A stretch of 21,731 bases of DNA from Methylomarinum sp964442675 (GCA_964442675.1 CAYUAE010000016.1:1-21731); one strand, 5' to 3'. Shown: positions 5,720 to 14,454, counted from the first letter of the stretch. Notes: generated by a model not told the origin, from the letters alone. Made by a program: numbers and translations.

Positions 5720-7669
5720 CTACTGATTGATTAAATCCAGATACTCCTGTTCTGTCATTATCGTCACCCCTTTTTCGCGGGCGGCATCCAGCTTTGTTTG
5801 TCCCACTTTTTCACCGATAATCAGGTAATCGGTTTTACCGGTCACGCTGCTAGCGACTTTTGCGCCAAAACTTTTCGCTTCTTTTTTCATCGCATCACGG
5901 CTGCCATGTTGCATGGTACCTGTGAAGACCACGGTTTTGCCGCTCAGCGGGTGATTTTGAGTCTGCAGGTGGTCGTGTGTGGTCGATTCAATGTTAAAGC
6001 CTAAAGCATATAATTTTTCAAACAGAGGGCGGATTCTTTTAAAACCTTTGATGACAATATGAGCTGTTTTTTCAGCAAAGCCTTCAACCGCGACGATATC
6101 TGCTTCGGTTAACTCGAAAATGGATTCTAAAGGGTAATGCGCCAGCAATTTTTCACAATTGCCAAGTCCCATCCGAAATACGCCAAAAGCCGCCAGGAAA
6201 CGCCAGTCTTCCACCGGCTCGATTCGGCTGCGTACTAATTCATCGACCAGATTTTGGGATTGTTTGGGGCCAAATCCCATCGCCTCAAACTGTTCGGCAT
6301 TTAACTGATAGATGTCATAGACATTTTTTATGCCATGTTCATACAGTTTTTTGATTGTGGCGGGGCCAAAGCCATCGTTATTTTTTAATACTTTAAAAAA
6401 ATGTTCCATCGTATGCGTGATCTGGGCCGGACATTCCAGATTATTGGTGCAGACCAGATAATCGTTGTCCCAGACCAGTTCGGTGCCACAGCTGGGGCAA
6501 TGGCTTGGGATTTCAGGCGTCACCGGTTTGATAACGGCTTCAATTTTTGGAATCACCTCGCCCGAGCGGGTCAGCCGGATGACAGCGCCTGGCCCGATAC
6601 CTTTTTCCTTGACCATTTTGTAGTGGTGAGCGGTGGCGCGAGATAACAGGGCTCCACTCAATCGCACCGGCTCCAATTCAGCCACCGGGGTGATACGGCC
6701 TGAGCGTGAGGTTTGCGGAATTACTTTCAGTACTTTGACTTCGGCGGTTTCGGTATTGGCTTTATAGGCGATTTGCCAGCGATGATGATGACGTGTTGCG
6801 CCCATAATACGTTTGATTTCGGCGTCGGTAACTTCCAGAATAACGCCATCGACATCATAGTCGACACTATGCCAGACATCGTTGACAATGTCGTCGAAAT
6901 GCTCGGCCAATGTTTGCCATGGGCCTTCCCAGGCCGGTAACAAGGCAAAGGGGTAAAATACCGCAGCTTTATCCTCAATGGCTTTGAGCGCATGCGGATC
7001 CAGTTCTTTCTCTTTAATGATACTGGCCTGAAAATTACGGCTGTTATCGTAAATTTCAGCTAAATGCTGATTGAAATAGTGTTTATTTACGACGATTTCA
7101 CCGGCGCCTAAGCCGCGTTGCCCATTGTTAGCGACAACCAGTCCCCGCTCAAAGACACGGCTGATATCCTGGCCATAGCGACCATCACCTCGGGTATAGA
7201 GTTTTTTTCCATCATCATAGGCGGCGTAGCCATCTAGTTTAGGTGTGACACGAAAAATAAGCTGATCAAAATCTTTGCCAATTTGTACCGCCGCTTTTTC
7301 TACCCGTTTGGCCCAGCGTTTGATTTCCTCGAAACTATAGGCTTTATCGGTTGACAGCATGGTGACCGGGAGTTTTACCGTTTTACCGGCAAATGCAGGT
7401 TCTGCTTCAACCTGATGTAAATAGGGATGATCCGGATGGCGTTTTTTCAGTTCAGCCAGAAACAGAAAATCATAAACAGCATCACTGACAATCGGTTCGC
7501 CGCCCCGGTACAGCGCATTACAAATGGCTAGTAGTTCTAGTAGCTCATCATCATTGAGCTCTGAAACAGCCTCTGGCTGTTGGATGAGGTGCTGCAATTT
7601 ATTTTCAGATAAAAATTCAGGTTGAATATCAGCTTGTTGAAGCAGTTCTGTTTGTGTAGAGGTCAGCAT
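5720..7669 (-). CDS. Divergent NAD+-dependent DNA ligase (LigA-like, with zinc finger and BRCT)
   Basis: A 649-residue protein of the LigA family (E. coli LigA is 671) that would seal nicks using NAD+. The adenylation Lys is K144 in TPKLDGYAAY, followed by TRGDG (R160), E191 in AGEIVV, DVDGVILEV and RWQIAYK. A four-cysteine zinc finger follows (C391, C394, C407, C413), then helix-hairpin-helix repeats and a BRCT domain from about residue 572 (LSGKTVVFTGTM). It departs from typical LigA at conserved places: the Glu two before the active Lys is Thr; the domain Ia Tyr-His pair is not conserved (NALYRGGEP); the spacing from Lys to the RGDG Arg is 16 instead of 21; and the NPRNAAAGSLRQLD block reads NSRNFQASIIKEKELD. 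It is either a diverged main ligase or a second, specialised paralogue, so I withhold the symbol ligA. The start at 7669 lacks a clear Shine-Dalgarno. Confidence 0.88.
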   Translation of the reverse strand: MLTSTQTELLQQADIQPEFLSENKLQHLIQQPEAVSELNDDELLELLAICNALYRGGEPIVSDAVYDFLFLAELKKRHPDHPYLHQVEAEPAFAGKTVKLPVTMLSTDKAYSFEEIKRWAKRVEKAAVQIGKDFDQLIFRVTPKLDGYAAYDDGKKLYTRGDGRYGQDISRVFERGLVVANNGQRGLGAGEIVVNKHYFNQHLAEIYDNSRNFQASIIKEKELDPHALKAIEDKAAVFYPFALLPAWEGPWQTLAEHFDDIVNDVWHSVDYDVDGVILEVTDAEIKRIMGATRHHHRWQIAYKANTETAEVKVLKVIPQTSRSGRITPVAELEPVRLSGALLSRATAHHYKMVKEKGIGPGAVIRLTRSGEVIPKIEAVIKPVTPEIPSHCPSCGTELVWDNDYLVCTNNLECPAQITHTMEHFFKVLKNNDGFGPATIKKLYEHGIKNVYDIYQLNAEQFEAMGFGPKQSQNLVDELVRSRIEPVEDWRFLAAFGVFRMGLGNCEKLLAHYPLESIFELTEADIVAVEGFAEKTAHIVIKGFKRIRPLFEKLYALGFNIESTTHDHLQTQNHPLSGKTVVFTGTMQHGSRDAMKKEAKSFGAKVASSVTGKTDYLIIGEKVGQTKLDAAREKGVTIMTEQEYLDLINQ

Positions 7670-7770
7670 TGTGTGATCGGGTTCGTGTTTTAAAAATTTG
7701 TTGCAAGGGTTTAAGTTCGAGTTCAGAAAAGAGCGGTAGTTTAATTATCAAACGACATGGTTTTTCTTTA

Positions 7771-7785
7771 TTGAGCTGCTAGAAT
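7771..7785 (+). promoter_or_regulatory. Motif near-identical to the ppa extended -10, abutting the GGDEF gene start
   Basis: TTGAGCTGCTAGAAT differs in one base from the element upstream of ppa (minus strand 3531-3517). If it is an extended -10 promoter (TGC plus TAGAAT), transcription would start around 7792, inside the annotated coding region. That would favour the in-frame ATG at 7841 as the real start. It may equally be coincidental or a protein-binding site. Confidence 0.25.
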
Positions 7786-7786
7786 T

Positions 7787-8956
7787 ATGAAAACTTCTTC
7801 AAGATTATACGAGAATCTACTTTTGGAAAAAGATTTATCAATGGGGCTGGTGTTGCTCGAAAGTCATCTGGATGGAATGCTGGAGCGGGTTCAACAGAAC
7901 AGTGCCGCTTTAAAACGGTTCCAGAAATTTGAGATGGGCTTGCTTGGTCTGAATACATTGGCCGAAATGATCGAGTATGTTTTAACCTATACTCAGAACT
8001 TTTTTGAGTTAGATCATGTCAGCTTCTGTCTGATTGATGAAAATAATGAAATCAGTCGTTATCTGGTCGAAGACCGTTACGATTATAAAAATCGGCAAGG
8101 CCTGATTCTATTGAGCGAGAAAGATTTCTTTTATGACCGCTTAGGCGCCATGGCGCGGCCTTATTTGGGCGCTTATATGCCAAAATTATGCGATCATTTT
8201 TTTCTGGAACAGGAAAAGCCGGCATCTGTGGCTGTTTTGCCACTAAATCGCCGCGGCAGGATATTGGGCTCGCTTAATCTGGGCAGTTTAAAGCCGGACC
8301 GGTTCTCGATGAGTATGGCGACAGATTTTATCGAACATATGATTTCGGTTATCAGCATCTGTCTGGAAAATAATCTGAATTTTGAAACCATGCGTCGTAC
8401 CACGTTGATCGATACTTTGACCGGCGTCAATAATCGTTTTTTCTGGGAGCAGCGTATTGATGAAGAATTGGATCGCAGTAGTCGCAATAATCAACCCTTA
8501 ACCTGTCTGTTTCTGGATATTGATTTTTTCAAAAAGGTGAATGATGTTTATGGGCATCAGGCAGGGGACTATGTGTTGACGGAAGTTGCCGGAACCATAA
8601 AGAAACAATTACGTAGCAATGATGTTTTAGCGCGTTATGGTGGGGAAGAATTTGTCGCCTTGTTATCCAATATTGATGAGGGAAAGGCCGATGAGATTTC
8701 CGAGCGCATCCGTTTAGCTATCAGCCAGTTAAAATTAAACTATAATGGCGATGATATACCGGTTACAATTTCTATTGGCTCAGCGTCTTATCAACCTGAT
8801 AGCGCATTTTCCTGTCCTTCGTCAGATATTGCCGAGGCTTTAATAAAGCAAGCGGATACGGCGTTGTATGAGGCCAAGAGAAAAGGTCGTAACCGGGTGG
8901 AAAACGGTGGCCGAATTGCAGCGATCAATCGTCAACTCGATCATAAAATCGCTTAA
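7787..8956 (+). CDS. DUF484/GAF-type sensor with GGDEF diguanylate cyclase domain
   Basis: A 389-residue protein predicted to make cyclic di-GMP from two GTP. Residues about 45-200 resemble a DUF484/GAF-like sensor, with the block SVAVLPLNRRGRILGSLNLGSLKPDRFSMSMATDFIEH typical of DUF484. A short linker (TLIDTLTGVNNR) leads into GGDEF: the metal-binding LFLDIDFFKKVND, the active loop GGEEF at 285-289, and an inhibitory I-site RSND at 276-279 exactly five residues before it. The cyclase should therefore be active and product-inhibited. No membrane segment or signal peptide is visible, so it is cytoplasmic. The start is uncertain: the ATG at 7787 has no Shine-Dalgarno and a promoter-like motif touches it; the alternative is ATG 7841 (M19). 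It is divergent from the ligase gene and 68 bases before zapE. Confidence 0.9.
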   Translation: MKTSSRLYENLLLEKDLSMGLVLLESHLDGMLERVQQNSAALKRFQKFEMGLLGLNTLAEMIEYVLTYTQNFFELDHVSFCLIDENNEISRYLVEDRYDYKNRQGLILLSEKDFFYDRLGAMARPYLGAYMPKLCDHFFLEQEKPASVAVLPLNRRGRILGSLNLGSLKPDRFSMSMATDFIEHMISVISICLENNLNFETMRRTTLIDTLTGVNNRFFWEQRIDEELDRSSRNNQPLTCLFLDIDFFKKVNDVYGHQAGDYVLTEVAGTIKKQLRSNDVLARYGGEEFVALLSNIDEGKADEISERIRLAISQLKLNYNGDDIPVTISIGSASYQPDSAFSCPSSDIAEALIKQADTALYEAKRKGRNRVENGGRIAAINRQLDHKIA

Positions 8957-8986
8957 ATGCCGTTTCAATGAAGTCATAAGTTTACG

Positions 8987-9015
8987 TTGAAAATGCTTGC
9001 ACGAATTCTTGTTAT
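8987..9015 (+). promoter_or_regulatory. Possible promoter for the zapE/V-ATPase gene train
   Basis: TTGAAA (8987-8992) and TGTTAT (9010-9015) have an ideal 17-base spacer in the 68-base gap between the GGDEF gene and zapE. The -10 match is modest. If real, transcription starts near 9022 and the zapE ATG at 9052 would be a better start than the GTG at 9025. Confidence 0.25.
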
Positions 9016-9024
9016 CCTGACCTT

Positions 9025-10215
9025 GTGAGCATCTCATCTGTTCCCACAAAAATGTCAAACCTTCCCGCAGTAAAGTCGCACCCTGTCAATTTAGTCCAGC
9101 ATTATGAACAACAGGTTGAAGAGCAAGGCTTGGTATTTGACCTGGCGCAGTTGAATGTCGTTCAACATCTGCAGGTTATTCTCGATCAGTTAGCCGCAGA
9201 GTCTGTGCGGAGAAAGCGCTGGTTTGGGCGGAAAAAGAAACAGTCTTCATCTCAGGGTGTCCAGCATTTATATATCTATGGCGAGGTAGGACGGGGCAAA
9301 TCCATGTTGATGGATATGTTTTATCACGCCTGTCCGATTTCTCGTAAACGGCGGGTTCATTTTCATACCTTTATGCAGGAAGTTCATCAGTTTGTTCACA
9401 ACCAGGCGCAACAGGGCAACGTGATGTCGGCAATGGGGAAAGAGATTGGCCAGTCTGCTCGTTTATTGTGTTTTGATGAATTCCATGTCACCGATATTGC
9501 CGACGCCATGATCATGGAGCGTTTGTTTCAAAGTCTGTTTGATCAAGGCGTTTGTATCGTGATCACCTCAAATCGGCATCCCTCTGACTTATATCAGGGG
9601 GGACTGTTACGCGAACAGTTTTTGCGTTTTGTGAATAAGTTGTTGAGCACGGTTGATGTGGTGGAATTGACGGCAAAGGAGGATTATCGACTGCAAGGGA
9701 TGGCTTCAGAGCAGTCGCGTTTTATTCATCCTGTAGGGCAGGATAGCAAAGCCTGTCTCCAGCAACGCTATCATCAATTAAGCGATGCCGGTGCAGTTGA
9801 AGCAGGTATCGTACAAATATCAGGTCGAAAGATTCAGGTTGAAGCCTGGCGCGGGCGGGTTTTATGGGCGACTTTTTCGCAATTATGCCGTGCATCATTA
9901 GGCAGTCGTGATTTTTTAGCTCTTGTCGGGCAGTTTGATACGGTCATTTTAGAGGCTATTCCAAAACTTTCTCCCGATGAATTTGACGCGGCGCGGCGCT
10001 TGAGCATATTGATCGATATTTTGTATGAAAACAAGCGCTTGTTGATTTGTAGCTGCGAAGTTAAAGCTGCCGAAATTTATACTGCAGGTGATGGCGTTTT
10101 CGAATTTCAACGGACGGTGTCCCGGTTAATCGAGATGCAGAGTCAACATTATCTTGCAGAACATAATCAACAGGTAGAGAATAAGGAAAATACAGTCACG
10201 CAATATTCGGGCTAA
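9025..10215 (+). CDS. zapE: ZapE/AFG1-family P-loop ATPase (cell division)
   Basis: A 396-residue AFG1-like ATPase; in E. coli ZapE binds FtsZ at the constricting septum and acts when oxygen is low or temperature is high. From the GTG at 9025, the Walker A is GEVGRGKS (86-93), and the Walker B is LLCFDEFHVTDIADAMIM with D151/E152. The block VITSNRHPSDLYQGGLLREQF and the C-terminal FDTVILEAIPKLSPDEFDAARRL are family hallmarks. The length is slightly above the usual 370-375, mostly from an N-terminal tail. The ATG at 9052 is an equally likely start; neither has a Shine-Dalgarno. It is followed after 20 bases by the V-ATPase B gene, so it heads the gene train. Confidence 0.9.
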   Translation: MSISSVPTKMSNLPAVKSHPVNLVQHYEQQVEEQGLVFDLAQLNVVQHLQVILDQLAAESVRRKRWFGRKKKQSSSQGVQHLYIYGEVGRGKSMLMDMFYHACPISRKRRVHFHTFMQEVHQFVHNQAQQGNVMSAMGKEIGQSARLLCFDEFHVTDIADAMIMERLFQSLFDQGVCIVITSNRHPSDLYQGGLLREQFLRFVNKLLSTVDVVELTAKEDYRLQGMASEQSRFIHPVGQDSKACLQQRYHQLSDAGAVEAGIVQISGRKIQVEAWRGRVLWATFSQLCRASLGSRDFLALVGQFDTVILEAIPKLSPDEFDAARRLSILIDILYENKRLLICSCEVKAAEIYTAGDGVFEFQRTVSRLIEMQSQHYLAEHNQQVENKENTVTQYSG

Positions 10216-10235
10216 TCATCTTAAGCGGAGGGCGC

Positions 10236-11606
10236 ATGATTCACAATATGATCCGGCATCAGCGCATTGAAGCGATTATTGGTAATATCATGAAAGTGAA
10301 AATTGCCAATATTGCCCAATTACAGGATATTGCGCCTTGTTTTGGTGATCTTGCGCGGGTGGAGGATGAGGGCGGCTATTTTTCATTGGCGCAGGTAATT
10401 AAGATTACTGACGATGAAGTCTCTCTGCAGGTTTTTTCCGGTACCCAGGGGCTTTCAACCCAGGCTTCCATTCTGTTTTTAGGGCATTCCATGCAGGTGA
10501 CCTATTCGGCCAATATTTTAGGGCGGATTTTTAATGGTGTCGGTGAGCCGATGGATGGTGGTTCATCACTGGCTCCAGACCCTAAAGTGTCGATTGAATC
10601 GGTAACGGTGAATCCGGTTAAGCGGCTGTTGGCATCAAATATGATTCGGACTGATATTCCGATGATCGATGTTTTCAATTGTCTGGTTGAAAGCCAGAAA
10701 ATTCCTATATTTTCCATTTCCGGCGAACCATACAACCCCTTTCTTGCCCGTATTGCAATCCAGGCCGATGCGGATATTGTCGTTTTTGCGGGCTTAGGGT
10801 TGATTTATGATGATTTTCATTTTTTTCGCCATCAGTTTGAGCAGGCTGGGGTATTTGCCCGTACTGTCATGTTCACTAACCTGGCTTCCGATCCGATTGT
10901 CGAGCGTTTGCTGGTGCCGGATATGGCATTGACTGTGGCTGAGCGTTTTGCTGTGGAAGAGGGCAAAAGAGTTTTGGTTTTAATGACCGATATGACCGCC
11001 TATGCCGATGCCATGAAAGAAGTCGGTATCGCCATGGAGCATGTGCCCTCGAACCGGGGGTATATGGGTGATTTGTATTCGCAACTGGCCAAGCGTTATG
11101 AAAAAGCCTGTGATTATCAAGGGGCTGGCTCGGTGACGATTTTGACCGTCACCACCATGCCCGGCAATGATGTGACACATCCTGTGCCGGATAATACCGG
11201 CTATATCACCGAAGGGCAGTTTTATTTGCATGACAATATGATCGACCCTTTCGGTTCTTTGTCACGCTTGAAACAGCATGTTATCGGCAAGGTGACACGG
11301 GAAGACCACAGCCAGATCATGAATACCATGATTCGCTTTTATTCTTCGGCGGTTGAGGCTGAACAAAAACAGGCCATGGCATTTGATTTGTCGGACTTTG
11401 ATCTGCGATTGTTAAAATTTGGCCAATTGTTTCGACAACGCTTTATGGATATTACGGTGTCCATTCCGCTGGAGGAGGCGCTGGATTTATGCTGGCAAAC
11501 TTTGGCCGAGTGTTTTGAAGCCGAAGAACTGCTGATGAAGCAAGCGTTGATTGATAAATATTTCCCGGGTCGGAATACGGATCAGGTCATGGAATCGGGT
11601 GGCTGA
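10236..11606 (+). CDS. atpB: V/A-type ATPase subunit B (non-catalytic nucleotide-binding)
   Basis: A 456-residue subunit B of the A3B3 head of a V/A-type rotary ATPase. It binds nucleotide at the A-B interface without being catalytic. The degenerate P-loop position reads SGEPYN (162-167), the form I associate with Chlamydia/spirochaete enzymes rather than the SGLPHN of archaea and Enterococcus. Other hallmarks are LQVFSGTQGLSTQ, LGRIFNGVGEPMDGG, VLVLMTDMTAYADAMKE, GYMGDLYSQLAKRYEKA and TMPGNDVTHPVPDNTGYITEGQ. A Shine-Dalgarno (GGAGG, 10227-10231) lies 4 bases before the ATG; an ATG four codons later is an alternative. It is first of the seven ATPase genes here, whereas this type of operon usually begins with E. 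The name follows V-type nomenclature and must not be confused with F-type atpB. Confidence 0.95.
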   Translation: MIHNMIRHQRIEAIIGNIMKVKIANIAQLQDIAPCFGDLARVEDEGGYFSLAQVIKITDDEVSLQVFSGTQGLSTQASILFLGHSMQVTYSANILGRIFNGVGEPMDGGSSLAPDPKVSIESVTVNPVKRLLASNMIRTDIPMIDVFNCLVESQKIPIFSISGEPYNPFLARIAIQADADIVVFAGLGLIYDDFHFFRHQFEQAGVFARTVMFTNLASDPIVERLLVPDMALTVAERFAVEEGKRVLVLMTDMTAYADAMKEVGIAMEHVPSNRGYMGDLYSQLAKRYEKACDYQGAGSVTILTVTTMPGNDVTHPVPDNTGYITEGQFYLHDNMIDPFGSLSRLKQHVIGKVTREDHSQIMNTMIRFYSSAVEAEQKQAMAFDLSDFDLRLLKFGQLFRQRFMDITVSIPLEEALDLCWQTLAECFEAEELLMKQALIDKYFPGRNTDQVMESGG

Positions 11607-11607
11607 T

Positions 11608-12201
11608 ATGCGTCGATTAACCTTTAACAAGGCGGCCTTACATCAGCAAATACGCTTGTTGAAGCGTTATCGGCAGTTTTTGCCGTCACTGGATTTAAAA
11701 CGCAAACAATTATTACAAGAACGAGCTAAGGCCCAGGCGCGCTTGTCGGAGACACAAAAACAGCTGGAATCCTGTCTGGACTGGATTGAAACAGAGCTGC
11801 CTATGTTGGCCGATTCGCGGATCGAGGTGGAAAGCCTGGTTAAAATTCGGCGTATTAACACCACTGAGAAAAACAGTGTCGGTATTCGATTGCCCGTACT
11901 GGAAACGGTTGAATTTGAACCCGTGCAGTATTCTTATTTTTGCAAGCCGCATTGGGTGGATGGCTATATCCGTAAAATGCAGCAGGCGCTGAGGCTGAAC
12001 ATTCAGTTATCGATTGAGCGGCAGCGTCTGGATATCCTGCAACACGCACTCAGAAAGGTCACCCAGCGGGTGAATTTATTCGATAAGGTTTTGATTCCAC
12101 AGACACTGGACAATATTCGAAAAATACGCATTTATTTGTCAGATAATGAGCGTGCTGCGGTTATTCGCTCAAAAATCACTAAGCAAAAAAGGGCGGGGTA
12201 A
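11608..12201 (+). CDS. atpD: V/A-type ATPase subunit D (central stalk)
   Basis: A 197-residue protein of the subunit D family, the coiled-coil shaft that turns inside the A3B3 head. The ATG at 11608 lies one base after the subunit B stop and gives MRRLTFNKAALHQQIRLLKRYRQFLPSLDLKRKQLL, the normal opening (family pattern: P T K ... L..L...L.....G..LLK.KR..L). An upstream in-frame ATG inside atpB is less likely. The N- and C-terminal parts are long heptad-rich helices, with RQRLDILQHALRKVTQRVNLFDKVLIPQTLDNIRKIRIYLSDNERA characteristic of the C-terminal helix. The stop overlaps the start of subunit I (TAATG). No subunit F partner gene is present nearby. Confidence 0.93.
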   Translation: MRRLTFNKAALHQQIRLLKRYRQFLPSLDLKRKQLLQERAKAQARLSETQKQLESCLDWIETELPMLADSRIEVESLVKIRRINTTEKNSVGIRLPVLETVEFEPVQYSYFCKPHWVDGYIRKMQQALRLNIQLSIERQRLDILQHALRKVTQRVNLFDKVLIPQTLDNIRKIRIYLSDNERAAVIRSKITKQKRAG

Positions 12202-14003
12202 TGGCCATCGTCCGTTTGAAAAAAGTCACCATTACAGGTCTTCGGAAAGAGAAACAGGCGGCGCTGGAAAAATTGCAGCAATTAGGACAAGCACATCTGA
12301 TTGCTTTGAATCCACAAGCCACTAAAAGCCAGGGCGAATTGCGGCAACAAAATCGTGATGTATTGACGGCGTTGAAATACCTTAATCAATGTCCCCGAAA
12401 ACGGCCGCAAATCGATGACATGGATGATTTTGACCTGGATAAGACCATAGCTCAAATACTGGATATTAAAGAAAAAAGCCGACAATTATCGGAACAATTG
12501 GAAAAGGTTCAGCTTAAGATCAAGCATCTTGAACCATGGGGTGATTTTAAATTACCGCCACTGGATGCTTTGAAGGGTATTCGTTTATGGTTTTATCGCG
12601 TGCCACGGCATTTGCTGAAAAAAATAGCCAAGGACTTGGTTTGGCAAGTCGTCCATGAGGACAATATTCATTGCTATGTTGTGGTTTTATCGACCAAAGA
12701 GCCGGCGCATAATGCGATGCCCGTGGCACGCTCCCATACCGGGTCAGTGCCTTTGTCCACGCTGCGTAAACAGGCTTTGCAGATAACCTTGGAACTTGAA
12801 GATTTGCAAGCCCAGCGTGAATCCTTAACGCGTTGGATTACGTTAATTTCTTTTAGCCTGCTCAAATATCAAGACCAGCTTGATCTTAAACAAGCGATAT
12901 TGATGGCGCTGGATACAGAGGATTTGTTTATTATTCAGGCATGGCTGCCCATCGACGCTGAAGCCGAAATGATACGTTTTGCTCACAGACAGCAACTGGC
13001 GCTTTTGTTTGAAGTACCGGTGCCTAAGGACACGCCGCCAACCCTATTGAAAAACCCGGAATGGATAGCTGCCGGTGAAGACCTGATTCGATTTTACCAA
13101 ATGCCGGGATATCGCGAATGGGACCCCTCCGGTATCGTGTTTTTCTCGTTTGCCGCATTTTTTGCCATGATTATGTCTGATGCAGGCTACGCCAGTGTGC
13201 TGGGGTTTATTTTACTGTTGAAATGGAAGCGCGCAGGCCAAACTGAAAAGGGACGAAGAATGCGCATTCTCGCGCTGGTTATCGTGCTGTTCTCATTGTT
13301 TTGGGGCGTGATAACCGGCAGTTATTTCGCCATCCCATTACCGCCTGAGTCAATATTAGCGAAAGCTGCGATACTCGATTTATCTGATTTTGATCAAATG
13401 ATGCGATTGTCGATTGCCGTCGGTGTCGCACATCTGATACTGGCTAATCTGATTAAAGCCTGGCAATCTCGAAAAACGACACGCGCGCTGGCGTCCATAG
13501 GCTGGGCTGTGTTGGCGGCGGCCGGCTTTATGGAATGGCTTGAGTTTGGACAGGCAGGCACAACGATAACGGCAAGTCGAGCCGGTATTGTGACAGGATT
13601 GACACTGGTTTTATTTTTCAGCAGTGCACGCCCGCTTTCCCGCCCGCAAGATTTATTCTGGCGTCTTTTGGAGGGTGTAAAAAAAATGGCCCAGGTTTCG
13701 CAGATTTTTGGCGATGCCTTGAGCTATTTACGCCTGTTTGCACTCGGGCTCGCAAGCGCTTCTTTAGCGTTGACATTTAATCATCTGGCCGGCAATGTTT
13801 ACCACGCTATACCCGGGATAGGGTTATTTTTGAGCTTGTTGATTCTATTGGCAGGACACCTTTTGAATTTGATGTTATGTTTAATGAGCGGTGTAGTGCA
13901 TGGCTTACGCCTTAATTTTATTGAGTTTTTTCATTGGAGCCTGTCAGATGAAGGGTATCCGTTTAAAGTTTTTGCTTGTCGGGAGGAAATAGGCCATGGT
14001 TGA
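12201..14003 (+). CDS. atpI: V/A-type ATPase subunit I (membrane stator, subunit a homologue)
   Basis: A 600-residue subunit I, slightly short for the family (about 600-660). The N-terminal half (to about residue 300) is cytosolic and coiled-coil rich, the arm that joins the peripheral stalks. The C-terminal half has seven to eight membrane helices, starting near FFSFAAFFAMIMSDAGYASVLG. Two arginines essential for ion transfer in this family are retained: R511 in LSYLRLFALGLAS, and R570 in VHGLRLNFIEFFHW. It forms the ion half-channels facing the K ring. It shares one base with atpD and eight with atpK. In this operon type it normally sits near the end, before K, and that local order (D-I-K) is kept here. 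Confidence 0.93.
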   Translation: MAIVRLKKVTITGLRKEKQAALEKLQQLGQAHLIALNPQATKSQGELRQQNRDVLTALKYLNQCPRKRPQIDDMDDFDLDKTIAQILDIKEKSRQLSEQLEKVQLKIKHLEPWGDFKLPPLDALKGIRLWFYRVPRHLLKKIAKDLVWQVVHEDNIHCYVVVLSTKEPAHNAMPVARSHTGSVPLSTLRKQALQITLELEDLQAQRESLTRWITLISFSLLKYQDQLDLKQAILMALDTEDLFIIQAWLPIDAEAEMIRFAHRQQLALLFEVPVPKDTPPTLLKNPEWIAAGEDLIRFYQMPGYREWDPSGIVFFSFAAFFAMIMSDAGYASVLGFILLLKWKRAGQTEKGRRMRILALVIVLFSLFWGVITGSYFAIPLPPESILAKAAILDLSDFDQMMRLSIAVGVAHLILANLIKAWQSRKTTRALASIGWAVLAAAGFMEWLEFGQAGTTITASRAGIVTGLTLVLFFSSARPLSRPQDLFWRLLEGVKKMAQVSQIFGDALSYLRLFALGLASASLALTFNHLAGNVYHAIPGIGLFLSLLILLAGHLLNLMLCLMSGVVHGLRLNFIEFFHWSLSDEGYPFKVFACREEIGHG

Positions 14004-14454
14004 TTTTATTATTGTGTTGTTGGGTTGGAGCGGCTTGTATGCACCGATGGCATTAGGCGCTATTGGCAGTATCATCGGTTGTGCAACCGCAGGGCAGGCG
14101 GCAATCGGTGCAATTCTTGATTCAGAAACAGGGCATGGTCGATTGGTGGGGGTTTCTGCGATGCCTTCTTCACAGGTTATTTACGGCATTGTGATCATGT
14201 TTACCTTGCAACGCGCCATCAATCCCGATAATGCACCGGCTATTTTTGCCATTGGTTTGTTATCGGGGCTGGCGTTGATGTTCAGTGCGATTTATCAAGG
14301 CCAGTGTTGTGCTTCGGCCATTAGTGCCGCGAAGGCGAAACCGGAAATTTTCGGTATTTCGATTGCGCCGGCGGCGATTGTTGAGGGGTTTGCGGTTTTT
14401 GCCTTTATTTTTGCATTGGTCATCAGTGCAGGCATTCCACAGGGCGCGGTATGA
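13996..14454 (+). CDS. atpK: V/A-type ATPase subunit K (rotor ring proteolipid), predicted Na+ type
   Basis: A 152-residue membrane protein with four helices, i.e. two fused hairpins. The ion-binding carboxylate is E130 in IVEGFAVFAFIF (helix 4). Aligning to Enterococcus hirae NtpK by motif, the Na+-site residues L61, T64, Q65, Q110 and E139 correspond to M56, S59, Q60 (MPSSQVIYG), Q101 (IYQGQ) and E130. All polar ligands are kept, with Ser for Thr, so the ring probably carries Na+, with one site per four-helix unit since the first hairpin has Gln60 instead of a carboxylate. A Shine-Dalgarno (GGGAGG) lies within the end of atpI. It overlaps atpI by 8 bases and atpE by 4. The Na+ call is an inference from remembered family residues. 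Confidence 0.93.
   Translation: MVDFIIVLLGWSGLYAPMALGAIGSIIGCATAGQAAIGAILDSETGHGRLVGVSAMPSSQVIYGIVIMFTLQRAINPDNAPAIFAIGLLSGLALMFSAIYQGQCCASAISAAKAKPEIFGISIAPAAIVEGFAVFAFIFALVISAGIPQGAV

Noticed and set aside
10154..10182. TTGCAG-17-GAGAAT in the end of zapE as a private promoter for the V-ATPase.
   Set aside because: The -10 match is poor and it lies in coding sequence; the 20-base gap to atpB has no other signal, so read-through from zapE is simpler.
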